Below, in pieces: positions 1 through 6,316 of a DNA stretch of 11,066 bases. The notes under the pieces were generated by a model that had not been told where the DNA came from, ran no database searches, and saw nothing but the letters and a program-made list of their open reading frames with translations. Source of the DNA: an uncultured Bacilli bacterium (GTDB lineage: Bacteria > Bacillota_I > Bacilli_A > RF39 > UBA660). The stretch is taken from the NCBI GenBank assembly GCA_944332505.1, contig CALVKC010000031.1, positions 1-11,066 on the forward strand. The letters run 5' to 3'. How positions within the stretch are numbered: the first letter of the stretch is position 1; each line of letters begins with the position of its first letter. A program made the translations under genes and the position numbers.

Positions 1-1
1 A

Positions 2-40
2 TTTGATATTATAGATAATTATGTGATTGCAAAGTATTAA
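2..40 (+). CDS. 3' end of an upstream gene (partial, unidentified)
   Basis: An open frame from the window edge gives the residues FDIIDNYVIAKY and ends in TAA at 38-40, just before the ftsA promoter. In dcw clusters the gene before ftsA is often the division protein FtsQ/DivIB, but twelve residues are too few to recognise, so no function is assigned. The short open frame could also be chance. Confidence 0.3.
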   Translation, partial: FDIIDNYVIAKY

Positions 41-57
41 TATATTATTTTAAAAAC

Positions 58-86
58 TTGCATATAGATAAGTTTTTAGATATAAT
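58..86 (+). promoter_or_regulatory. sigma-A promoter of ftsA-ftsZ
   Basis: TTGCAT at 58-63 (four of six matches to the -35 consensus) is followed by exactly 17 bases and a perfect TATAAT at 81-86. Transcription would start near 93, leaving a leader of about 20 bases that carries the ftsA Shine-Dalgarno site AGGAGTG (102-108). It drives ftsA and, through the 14-base gap, ftsZ. Confidence 0.75.
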
Positions 87-113
87 TATGTAAGTAAATA
101 TAGGAGTGAATAT

Positions 114-1355
114 ATGCGTAAAATAATAGCTAGTTTAGATATTGGAAGTCATACTATTAAACTTGTTGTTGGGGAAATAGTTAAGCATAAACTAAATATT
201 TTAGCATGTATTGAAACTCCAGCGAGAGGAATAAAAAAAGGCTTTATTGTTAATCCTGAAAGTGCAATAGAAGCTTTAGCAGATGTATTTAAAAAAGGAG
301 AAGAACAATTGGGTATACCAATAAAAAAGGTAGTTGTGAGTGTACCTAGTAATGGGTTAAATTGTTTTTTAAGTGAAGGGTATACTACGATAAGTAATCT
401 TGAAAAAATTGTTACTAGTAATGATATAGTTAGATCATTGCAAGCTGCGGTATATAATAAAATAACAGATAATCAAGAATTAGTAAGTATATTACCTACT
501 AAGTATTTAGTAAATGATACTGTTGTATCTGATTCACCACTTTCAATGAAAGCCGAAAAATTAAAGGTTAAAGCAGTAGTGGTAACTGTACCAAAGAAAA
601 ATGTTACTCCAATAATACATTGTTTAGAAAAAATTGATGTAGAAGTTGTTGATGTGACAATTGGGGCTTTAGGTGATTATTATGAATTTAAAAATAGTAA
701 GAATAGTACTGAAGTTGGAGCATTAATAAATATTGGAGCTAGTAAAACAACCGTATCAATATTTAATAAAGGAATTATTACAAGTAGTGAAGTAATTGAT
801 ATGGGGGGAGATAATATAGATTATGATATAGGATATGTTTATAAAATAAATAGAAAAGATGCTTTATATATTAAAGAAAATATTGCCTTAGCAGATAAAA
901 ATGTTGCACAAGTAAATGAATCAATTGTAGTTGAAGATAAAAATGGTGATAAAATTAAAATAAATCAATATGGAGCAAGTGAAATTGTTACTTCAAGATT
1001 AGAAGAAATATTAAATTTAGCAAAAAAACAAATAAATCTCTTAACAAAAAAGGAAATTAGTTATATAATTGTTACAGGGGGAGTAACGGAAACGGTAGAA
1101 TTTAAAAATGTAGTTAATTATGTTTTTAAAAAAGCTGTTGTAGGAGATGTTTTAGAGATTGGTGCTAGACATAATAAATTTGTAACTGGTGTTGGTTTAA
1201 TAAAATATTATGATAGTAGGTTAAGACTTAGAAATAGAGATTTTTCAATATTTAGTATAGAAGAACAAGAAGAATTAAGTGGTATACATAAAAAAGTAAA
1301 TATTTCTGAGAATTCGATTTTAGGAAAATTATTCGGATACTTTTTTGATAATTAG
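114..1355 (+). CDS. ftsA: cell division protein FtsA
   Basis: FtsA is the actin-like ATPase that tethers FtsZ filaments to the membrane and recruits the later division proteins. At 413 aa it has the usual family length. Visible parts are the first phosphate loop (SLDIGSHTIK, residues 7-16), a 1C/SHS2 subdomain at about 85-165 in place of actin's 1B, the second phosphate loop (LINIGASKTTVSIF, 204-217), the adenosine motif beginning IIVTGG (318-323), and a C-terminal amphipathic membrane-targeting helix after a variable linker (SILGKLFGYFF, 401-411). AGGAGTG lies five bases before the ATG and no better upstream start exists. ftsZ follows after 14 bases, so the two are almost certainly co-transcribed and made together. 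Identity rests on the N-terminal signature, the C-terminal helix and the FtsZ neighbour. Confidence 0.96.
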   Translation: MRKIIASLDIGSHTIKLVVGEIVKHKLNILACIETPARGIKKGFIVNPESAIEALADVFKKGEEQLGIPIKKVVVSVPSNGLNCFLSEGYTTISNLEKIVTSNDIVRSLQAAVYNKITDNQELVSILPTKYLVNDTVVSDSPLSMKAEKLKVKAVVVTVPKKNVTPIIHCLEKIDVEVVDVTIGALGDYYEFKNSKNSTEVGALINIGASKTTVSIFNKGIITSSEVIDMGGDNIDYDIGYVYKINRKDALYIKENIALADKNVAQVNESIVVEDKNGDKIKINQYGASEIVTSRLEEILNLAKKQINLLTKKEISYIIVTGGVTETVEFKNVVNYVFKKAVVGDVLEIGARHNKFVTGVGLIKYYDSRLRLRNRDFSIFSIEEQEELSGIHKKVNISENSILGKLFGYFFDN

Positions 1356-1369
1356 AGGGAGAATGAAAT

Positions 1370-2428
1370 ATGAATGGATTACAGATGGATCAAATAGCAA
1401 AAATTAAAGTAGTAGGTGTTGGTGGCGGTGGCTGTAACGCCGTAAATAGGATGATTGAAGAAGGAGTAAAGAGTGTTGAATTCTTTGTAGTAAATACAGA
1501 TTTACAAGTATTAAATAATTCTTTATGTACTAATAAAATCCAAATAGGTAAAAACATTACTGGTGGAAGAGGTGCTGGAGCTAATCCTGAAGTAGGTAGA
1601 GCTGCTGCTTTAGAAAGTAAAAATGAATTAGAAGAAGCATTACAAGGTGCTGATATGGTTTTTGTTGCTTGTGGTCTTGGTGGAGGAACAGGAACTGGAG
1701 CTGCACCAATAATTGCAGAAATAGCTCAAGAACTTGGAGCATTAACCGTTGGTATTGTTACAAAACCTTTTAGATTTGAAGGTAAAAGAAGAATGGAAAA
1801 TGCTTTAGTTGGATTAGAAGAATTAAGAAGTCATGTCGATTCACTTATTATTATTCCAAATGATCGTTTAAAAGAGATAATTGATAAAACAACAAGTTTT
1901 GATGCTGCATTTAAAGAAGTAGATAATGTTTTACATAGAGGTGTACAATCAATATCTGATTTAATTGCTGTTACGGGAGTTATTAACCTAGACTTTGCAG
2001 ATGTTAAAACTGTAATGGAAAAAAGTGGAACAGCTATTATAGGTATTGGTTGCAATGCTGGGGAAAATAGAGCTATTGAAGCTGCAAGACAAGCTGTTGC
2101 TAATAGTTTATTAGAAGCAACTATTGAAGGTGCTACTAATGCAATAGTTAATGTAACTGGTGGTAATAATCTTACATTATATGAAATAGAAGAAGCAGTA
2201 GAAACAGTTAGAGAAGCTGCAAATTCTGATATAAATATTATCTTCGGGGCAATAAAAAATGAAAATTTAACTGATGAAGTTATTGTTACAGTTATTGCAA
2301 CTGGATTTGATGAAGAAACTGGTGATGAAGCATTATTTAGCGATGAACTTCCCAAAAGAAGACCAAAACAACAAGAAGTAGATGATGAATATGAAATACC
2401 ACCTTTCTTAAGAAGCGATAATTATTAA
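1370..2428 (+). CDS. ftsZ: cell division GTPase FtsZ
   Basis: FtsZ is the tubulin-like GTPase that polymerises into the cytokinetic Z-ring. Motifs in order: the glycine-rich T1 loop [11 protein letters not shown] (residues 16-26), the tubulin signature GGGTGTG (104-110) that binds GTP phosphates, and the T7 synergy loop NLDFAD (206-211), whose two aspartates complete the active site of the next subunit. The extreme C-terminus carries the conserved peptide YEIPPFLR (341-348) that docks FtsA and SepF. The linker between the core (to about 316) and this peptide is only some 20-25 residues, so the protein, at 352 aa, is shorter than the 380-odd typical of Bacillus. AGGGAG at 1356-1361 sits eight bases before the chosen ATG; the ATG five codons later lacks that spacing. 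It is second in the ftsA operon and last before a hairpin terminator. Confidence 0.98.
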   Translation: MNGLQMDQIAKIKVVGVGGGGCNAVNRMIEEGVKSVEFFVVNTDLQVLNNSLCTNKIQIGKNITGGRGAGANPEVGRAAALESKNELEEALQGADMVFVACGLGGGTGTGAAPIIAEIAQELGALTVGIVTKPFRFEGKRRMENALVGLEELRSHVDSLIIIPNDRLKEIIDKTTSFDAAFKEVDNVLHRGVQSISDLIAVTGVINLDFADVKTVMEKSGTAIIGIGCNAGENRAIEAARQAVANSLLEATIEGATNAIVNVTGGNNLTLYEIEEAVETVREAANSDINIIFGAIKNENLTDEVIVTVIATGFDEETGDEALFSDELPKRRPKQQEVDDEYEIPPFLRSDNY

Positions 2429-2467
2429 AAGTAGTTCTTCTTAAATTAGTGCTAGTAAAATTATGTT

Positions 2468-2492
2468 AGAGTGATTTTAGAATCACTCTTTT
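2468..2492 (+). terminator. terminator after ftsZ
   Basis: A perfect 9-bp stem AGAGTGATT / AATCACTCT (2468-2476 with 2481-2489) closes a TTAG tetraloop and runs into a short T run (2489-2492). It lies 40 bases after the ftsZ stop and separates the division operon from the Fic gene. The T run is short, so termination may be incomplete. Confidence 0.7.
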
Positions 2493-2561
2493 ATAATGTT
2501 TTTAATTATAAAAGATTAAGCAATAAAATTAAGTGCAAGTTGTAAATTGTTATTAATAAAA

Positions 2562-2585
2562 TTACAGTGACATTTACAGTGACAT
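2562..2585 (+). repeat. 12-bp tandem direct repeat, candidate operator of the Fic gene
   Basis: TTACAGTGACAT occurs twice head to tail without any change (2562-2573 and 2574-2585). The second copy ends six bases before the -10 box of the Fic gene, so both copies lie where a -35 region would be. A one-turn direct repeat in that place is typical of an operator. The Fic protein's own C-terminal winged helix makes autoregulation a reasonable guess, but nothing in the sequence proves it. Confidence 0.6.
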
Positions 2586-2588
2586 TTG

Positions 2589-2597
2589 TGATATAAT
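2589..2597 (+). promoter_or_regulatory. extended -10 promoter of the Fic gene
   Basis: TGATATAAT combines the TGn extension with a perfect TATAAT (2592-2597), 21 bases before the start codon. No good -35 stands at 17 bases; the nearest similar hexamer, GTGACA in the first tandem repeat (2567-2572), is 19 bases away. An extended -10 can work without a strong -35. Confidence 0.6.
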
Positions 2598-2618
2598 AAA
2601 TATAGAAAGAGTGATAAA

Positions 2619-3587
2619 ATGAAATCTTACGATAAAATAAAACCAATATTTAATATAGATTCAAATATGAAAGATTTATTGAGTGAAATAGATATAAAAT
2701 TAAATAATCTAAAAATTACAGATAGCCAAAAAAGAAAAAACATGGTAATAAAATCAAAAGTAAGATCGATTCATTCATCTCTTGCTATAGAAGCAAATAC
2801 TTTATCATTATTTGATGTTGTAAATATATCTAATAAAAAACAAGTAATAGGTAAAAGGAATGAAATACAAGAAGTAAAAAATGCCATCGAGGCATACAGT
2901 AAAATTAATAGTTTCAATTATAAAAGTGAAGAAGATTGTATTAAAGTTCATCAATTAATGATGAAGTATTTTAATGAAGATAATGATGGATATAGAAATC
3001 ATGGTGAAGGTGTAAAGAAAGATGGTGTAATAATATATATGGCACCAGAATCTATTTTAGTTCCTTCTTTAATGAAAAGTTTGTTTGATTTTATAAACAA
3101 AAATGATGATATTAATATTATAATTTTATCTGCAATATTTCACTACTATTTTGTATTTATTCATCCATTTTCTGATGGTAATGGTAGATTAGCAAGATAT
3201 TGGGTAAATTTAATGTTAATAAAATATGATAGTAATTTTGAATTTATTCCCATTGAAGAAGAAATGTATTTAAAACAAGAAGAATATTATTCATCTATAG
3301 CACAATGCCATATAAATGGTAATGCTAATGTATTTATTAAATTTATATTAAATATAATAAATTCATCATTGGATAAAATAATTAAAAACAATAATTTTGC
3401 AATAAATGAAATACAAAAGAAAATTATAGAATTAGTTGTAAATGATAAATACATTACACAAAATCTTATAGCAGAAAAATTAGGTGTTAATGTAAGGACA
3501 ATTAAAAGAAATTTTAAAGTATTAAGTGATAATAATTTTATAAGAAGAGTAGGATCTGATAAAAACGGATATTGGGAATTGTTGTAA
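2619..3587 (+). CDS. Fic-domain (AMPylator-type) protein with C-terminal winged helix
   Basis: Fic proteins usually transfer AMP from ATP to a hydroxyl side chain of a target protein. The 322-aa product has the complete catalytic motif HPFSDGNGRLAR (residues 182-193, catalytic His182, phosphate-binding Asn188/Arg190/Arg193). An N-terminal inhibitory helix with SSLAIEAN (53-60) matches the class II pattern, with Glu58 placed to block the ATP gamma-phosphate site; Ala59 replaces the usual Gly. A target-docking flap lies near 133-145. Residues about 263-322 form a winged helix-turn-helix (IAEKLGVNVRTIKRNFKVL), as in other bacterial Fic-HTH proteins. It needs no separate antitoxin. The Shine-Dalgarno site is weak (AAGAGTGA). 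It stands alone between ftsZ and spoIIGA, has its own promoter with a tandem repeat, and looks like a lineage-specific insertion. Target unknown. Confidence 0.88.
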   Translation: MKSYDKIKPIFNIDSNMKDLLSEIDIKLNNLKITDSQKRKNMVIKSKVRSIHSSLAIEANTLSLFDVVNISNKKQVIGKRNEIQEVKNAIEAYSKINSFNYKSEEDCIKVHQLMMKYFNEDNDGYRNHGEGVKKDGVIIYMAPESILVPSLMKSLFDFINKNDDINIIILSAIFHYYFVFIHPFSDGNGRLARYWVNLMLIKYDSNFEFIPIEEEMYLKQEEYYSSIAQCHINGNANVFIKFILNIINSSLDKIIKNNNFAINEIQKKIIELVVNDKYITQNLIAEKLGVNVRTIKRNFKVLSDNNFIRRVGSDKNGYWELL

Positions 3588-3663
3588 AATGTATTAATTA
3601 TAGAAAAACTTTTTTTGTGTTTTTAAGAGTTATGTAGGATTGTTAAATATTAAGTAAATAATT

Positions 3664-3694
3664 CAATTTTTTGTGTAGACGAATAAAAAAATTG
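3664..3694. repeat. AT-only inverted repeat upstream of spoIIGA
   Basis: CAATTTTTT (3664-3672) is the exact inverse of AAAAAATTG (3686-3694), with a 13-base loop containing GTAGACGAA. In DNA this rich in A and T such a repeat may be chance. It encloses one of the two candidate Spo0A boxes. Confidence 0.3.
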
Positions 3695-3773
3695 TAAATA
3701 TAATTAATAAATATTAAAAAATTAATATGTTTGACAAAAAGCAACAAATTTTGTTTTTTTTTTAATATATACT
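3677..3773 (+). promoter_or_regulatory. probable spoIIG-type (Spo0A-dependent) promoter region of spoIIGA-sigE
   Basis: Two sequences one mismatch from the Spo0A box TGNCGAA stand before spoIIGA: AGACGAA at 3677-3683 and, on the other strand, TGTCAAA (read as TTTGACA at 3730-3736). A -10-like TATACT lies at 3768-3773 with no proper -35 at 17-18 bases. If transcription starts near 3780 the boxes centre at about -100 and -47, close to the arrangement known for the B. subtilis spoIIG promoter, which phosphorylated Spo0A activates despite a poorly spaced -35. Assignment is by analogy. Confidence 0.45.
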
Positions 3774-3789
3774 TATTAAGTGATTAGTC

Positions 3790-4593
3790 ATGAAAATATA
3801 TTTAGATTTAGTATTTATACTTAATTTTAGTTATGATTTATTGTTATTAATGACAGTAGATATAGCACTTAAAAGATATACGAAATTTAAAAGATTATTT
3901 TTAGGAGCTTTATTAGGAGCTTTATCTTTAGGAATTTTGTTTATATCTATTCCTAATATATTATTATTCATTACTAAAGTAATAGTAAGTATTTTAATGT
4001 TATTAATTGCTTTTGGTTATAAAAATATTAAGTATATGGTAGATAATTTTATATATTTATATATGTGTAGTATTATACTAGGTGGTTTTTTATATTTTTT
4101 AAGTTTGGAATTTAGTTATAAAAATGAAGGGTTAATTTTTTATTTTGATGGTTTTAGTATAAATTATATTGTTTTATTAATTATTGCACCGATTATTTTA
4201 TATTTATATATAAAGGAACAGAAAAAAATTAAGAGTATATATAATTATAACTTTAAAGTTAATATATGTTTTAAAAATGGAAAAGTTCTAGAATGTAGTG
4301 GATTTTTAGATACTGGAAATAAATTAAAAGATCCTATTACTAAAAAATATGTAATATTATTATCAAGAAAAAAAGTAGAACCTTTTATAAATATAAGAAG
4401 TCCTATATATGTACCTTATAAAGTAGTTGGGTTTAGTGGGTTAGTTGAGTGTTTTAGTATTAGATATATAAAAATTAATAATTGTGTTTTAAAAAATTAT
4501 TTAATTGGTATAATACCTGAAGATATTCATAAACTTAATATGGATTGTATACTAAATTATAAGATAATGGAGGATATATGTTTAGAAAATTAA
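3790..4593 (+). CDS. spoIIGA: sporulation sigma-E processing peptidase SpoIIGA
   Basis: SpoIIGA is the membrane-bound aspartic protease that removes the pro-sequence from pro-sigma-E in the mother cell after the forespore signal SpoIIR is secreted. The 267-aa protein has five hydrophobic spans in its first 141 residues (about 7-24, 36-54, 56-76, 84-106 and 123-141), then a soluble domain of about 125 residues. That domain carries the single-Asp active-site motif FLDTGNKLKDPIT, with catalytic Asp174, as in B. subtilis (LDSGN; about 309 aa). The enzyme acts as a dimer because each chain brings one aspartate. Its end overlaps sigE by 16 bases, the classic coupled arrangement. A modest AAGTGAT stands six bases before the ATG. 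The upstream region resembles a Spo0A-activated promoter. Confidence 0.94.
   Translation: MKIYLDLVFILNFSYDLLLLMTVDIALKRYTKFKRLFLGALLGALSLGILFISIPNILLFITKVIVSILMLLIAFGYKNIKYMVDNFIYLYMCSIILGGFLYFLSLEFSYKNEGLIFYFDGFSINYIVLLIIAPIILYLYIKEQKKIKSIYNYNFKVNICFKNGKVLECSGFLDTGNKLKDPITKKYVILLSRKKVEPFINIRSPIYVPYKVVGFSGLVECFSIRYIKINNCVLKNYLIGIIPEDIHKLNMDCILNYKIMEDICLEN
4569..4573 (+). promoter_or_regulatory. sigE ribosome binding site inside spoIIGA
   Basis: GGAGG at 4569-4573 lies within the last codons of spoIIGA, four bases before the sigE ATG at 4578. This strong site plus the 16-base gene overlap fixes the sigE start and implies translational coupling of protease and substrate. Confidence 0.8.
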
Positions 4594-5258
4594 TTGAAAA
4601 AATTATAGCGAAGTATAATGAAGTATTATTTGTTGGAGCAACGGATAAGTTACCACCACCATTAGATAAAGAAGAAGAACTACAATATCTAATTAAAGCT
4701 AAACAAGGGGATATTAATGCTCGTAATAAGTTAATTGAACATAATTTAAGATTAGTTGTTTTTTTAGCTAAAAAGTATGAAAATACAACTTATGATATTG
4801 AAGATTTAGTAAGTATTGGTTCAATTGGTTTAATTAAAGGTATAAATACATATAAAATTGATAAAAATATAAAATTAGCAACTTATGCATCAAGATGCAT
4901 AAGTAATGAAATATTGATGTTTTTAAGAAAAAATAAAAGAAAAAGAAGTGAAATATCTTTAGAGGATGCCCTTAATTATGATAATGAAGGTAATGAATTA
5001 CATTTAGAGGATATATTAGGAACTGATATTGATTTAGTACCTAAAGAATATGAGAAAAAAGTTGATAAAGAATTTTTAAAAAAAGAAATTGAGTCTTTAG
5101 CACCTAGAGATAAAGAAATTATGACTCTAAGATATGGACTCAATAATACATTAGAATATACACAAAAAGAAGTTGCAGAGATGCTTGGAATAAGTCAAAG
5201 TTATATATCACGTATTGAAAAAAAGGTAGTAAAAAAATTAAAGCAAATTATGCATTAA
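4578..5258 (+). CDS. sigE: RNA polymerase sporulation sigma factor SigE (pro-sigma-E)
   Basis: Sigma-E directs early mother-cell transcription during sporulation and is made as an inactive precursor. The 226-aa protein shows region 2 (NLRLVVFLAKKYENT at 56-70 through TYASRCISNEILMFLRKNK at 102-120) and region 4 (APRDKEIMTLRYG at 175-187, with the helix-turn-helix VAEMLGISQSYISRIEKK at 199-216). The sequence NEVLFVGATDKLPPPL (14-29) aligns without gaps to the B. subtilis DEVYYIGGSEALPPPL around its Tyr27-Tyr28 cleavage site. SpoIIGA should therefore cut between Leu17 and Phe18, giving a basic, amphipathic pro-peptide of only about 17 residues instead of 27. The gene is translated from a strong GGAGG inside spoIIGA. 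Its TAA overlaps the stop of the convergent XRE gene, with no terminator visible between them. Confidence 0.96.
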   Translation: MFRKLIEKIIAKYNEVLFVGATDKLPPPLDKEEELQYLIKAKQGDINARNKLIEHNLRLVVFLAKKYENTTYDIEDLVSIGSIGLIKGINTYKIDKNIKLATYASRCISNEILMFLRKNKRKRSEISLEDALNYDNEGNELHLEDILGTDIDLVPKEYEKKVDKEFLKKEIESLAPRDKEIMTLRYGLNNTLEYTQKEVAEMLGISQSYISRIEKKVVKKLKQIMH

Positions 5259-5686
5259 TTGTTATTACTTAACATTTTATCAACAGATAAATGATATTTT
5301 TTACAAATAGTATATAAAAAATCAGTTTTAATTATAACTCTTCCCTGTTCATAAGCACTCCAAGTGGAACTAGTAGTGTTTAAATATTCAAAAAATTCTT
5401 TTTGAACCATATCATTTTCATGACGCAATTTTTTTAAATTTTTGCCAATAACTTTAGCATCAATAATAATGTGTTCATAAGTGTTAAATTCATCAGTTAG
5501 ACCCATGATATAATCAAATGAAACATTAAATGTTTTACAAACAATATTAAGTCTTAGTAGGGGAATAGTATCTCTACCTATTTCCCATCCTGTATAAGTG
5601 GAACGATCTACTTTTAAAATATCAGCAACATTTGCTTGAGTTAATTCAAGATTTTCACGAATTGATTTCATTCTTTTAATTTTCAT
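5255..5686 (-). CDS. XRE-family regulator with two tandem helix-turn-helix domains
   Basis: This 143-aa protein consists of two Cro/CI-type HTH domains and little else. The first (about 6-62) has LTQANVADILKVDRSTYTGWE followed by LNIVCKTFNVSFDYIMGL, the usual end of a phage-repressor fold. The second (about 79-138) has a diverged recognition helix (MVQKEFFEYLNTTSSTWSAYEQG) and again ends YHLSVDKML. It is probably a DNA-binding repressor; the target is unknown. ATG at 5686 is chosen because AGTGATG precedes it; ATG at 5692 and GTG at 5695 are possible and add two or three residues. It runs opposite to its neighbours, its stop overlaps the sigE stop, and it is divergent from the unknown gene at 5782, sharing a repeat-rich interval. 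It is not part of the usual sigE-sigG neighbourhood. Confidence 0.85.
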   Translation of the reverse strand: MKIKRMKSIRENLELTQANVADILKVDRSTYTGWEIGRDTIPLLRLNIVCKTFNVSFDYIMGLTDEFNTYEHIIIDAKVIGKNLKKLRHENDMVQKEFFEYLNTTSSTWSAYEQGRVIIKTDFLYTICKKYHLSVDKMLSNNN

Positions 5687-5700
5687 ATACATCACTAATG

Positions 5701-5758
5701 TTATTTTCTCATTATTAATATTATTTACTGAAAAAAGTGGGAAAATACGAGAAAATAT
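5701..5758. repeat. three-copy GRGAAAATAN repeat between the divergent XRE gene and unknown gene
   Basis: The decamer GRGAAAATAN occurs as GGGAAAATAC (5739-5748) and GAGAAAATAT (5749-5758), directly abutting, and inverted as TTATTTTCTC (5701-5710). In addition ATTATTAATA is present twice (5711-5720 and 5762-5771), each time beside one of these elements. The arrangement in an intergenic stretch next to a regulator gene suggests its operator sites. Confidence 0.5.
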
Positions 5759-5766
5759 GCTATTAT
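5758..5766 (+). promoter_or_regulatory. possible extended -10 promoter of the unknown gene at 5782
   Basis: TGCTATTAT fits TGnTATAAT with one mismatch. It lies 15 bases before the start codon, so the leader would be only about nine bases and would begin inside the Shine-Dalgarno site. No -35 is evident at 17 bases. The element may be coincidental; the abutting GAGAAAATAT repeat would let a repressor cover it. Confidence 0.3.
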
Positions 5767-5781
5767 TAATAGGGAGGGATA

Positions 5782-6261
5782 ATGATTACAGTTACCAATG
5801 GTTTAGAAAATATTATAATTGAAAATAAGTATTTAAAAAAGATAAAAGAAGGTTATTTAATCATGCCAACAAATGATTATTGGATGATTAATTTAAAAAT
5901 AATACTTGATAAAAATAGAATAATAAAAATAATTAAGACATTACCAAAAGGGGATAATGTATTAGATAGTTTTATAAATCAAGATATTAGTAAGAATGTA
6001 GTTAAATTAACAGAAAGAGATTATTTGAGTTTTAAAAAATTATATAAAAATATGCAAGATAAAAATAATTTAAAAAAAGAAGTGTATGTTGATGCAATAG
6101 CTAAAATACTTGCTTATGAATATTATCAAGCAAATATTTTAGAAGATTTTTCTATATCTATGGAAGAAATTTTTGATAATGAGTTTAATGATTTTAATAA
6201 TTATAAAATATATCGAACGGATATAATCAATAAGGCTAAAGAATATTTTTTAAAATATTAA
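5782..6261 (+). CDS. hypothetical protein (159 aa) between sigE and sigG
   Basis: I do not recognise this protein. It is 159 aa, rich in Lys, Asn and Ile, without a signal peptide, membrane span, zinc ligands or known catalytic motif. The N-terminal third looks beta-rich (ITVTNGLENIIIEN, then GYLIMP) and the last two thirds look helical (about 82-157). A very strong AGGGAGGG (5771-5778) four bases before the ATG points to a genuine, well-translated gene. It is divergent from the XRE regulator, with which it shares the repeat-bearing interval, so regulation by that protein is likely. It ends 55 bases before the sigG start on the same strand, so transcripts reading through it would enter sigG. 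A sporulation role is possible from position alone but not shown. Confidence 0.75.
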   Translation: MITVTNGLENIIIENKYLKKIKEGYLIMPTNDYWMINLKIILDKNRIIKIIKTLPKGDNVLDSFINQDISKNVVKLTERDYLSFKKLYKNMQDKNNLKKEVYVDAIAKILAYEYYQANILEDFSISMEEIFDNEFNDFNNYKIYRTDIINKAKEYFLKY

Positions 6262-6267
6262 ATAATT

Positions 6268-6297
6268 GTATAAAAAATAATTCTTTCAAACAAAATA
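6268..6297 (+). promoter_or_regulatory. possible forespore (sigma-F/G type) promoter of sigG
   Basis: GTATA at 6268-6272 fits the -35 of sigma-F/sigma-G promoters, and CAAAATA at 6291-6297, 18 bases further, resembles the sigma-G -10 CATACTA. In B. subtilis sigG has its own sigma-F-dependent promoter in this interval. Transcription would start near 6304, inside the right arm of the hairpin described below. The -10 match is imperfect and the region is very AT-rich, so this is tentative. Confidence 0.35.
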
Positions 6298-6308
6298 TAG
6301 TTTGAAAG
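6283..6308 (+). promoter_or_regulatory. hairpin sequestering the sigG ribosome binding site
   Basis: CTTTCAAAC (6283-6291) pairs perfectly with GTTTGAAAG (6300-6308) over an 8-base AT loop. The right arm contains most of the sigG Shine-Dalgarno site GAAAGGA (6304-6310). In transcripts that start upstream, the hairpin would hide the site. A leader stem-loop that lowers sigG translation is reported in B. subtilis. Confidence 0.65.
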
Positions 6309-6316
6309 GAATTTTT

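Noticed and set aside
1831..2355. 174-aa open frame on the minus strand
   Set aside because: It lies wholly inside ftsZ in the antisense direction, has low-complexity Ser/Ile/Val-rich sequence, no Shine-Dalgarno site and no recognisable domain.
3600..3625. Possible terminator after the Fic gene (AAAAAC followed by a T run)
   Set aside because: There is no loop-forming stem and no G-C pairs; it is an A/T run only.
6302..6316. TTG start five codons upstream for sigG
   Set aside because: The TTG is within the hairpin and directly before the GAAAGGA ribosome site; ATG 6317 gives the family N-terminus and the right spacing.
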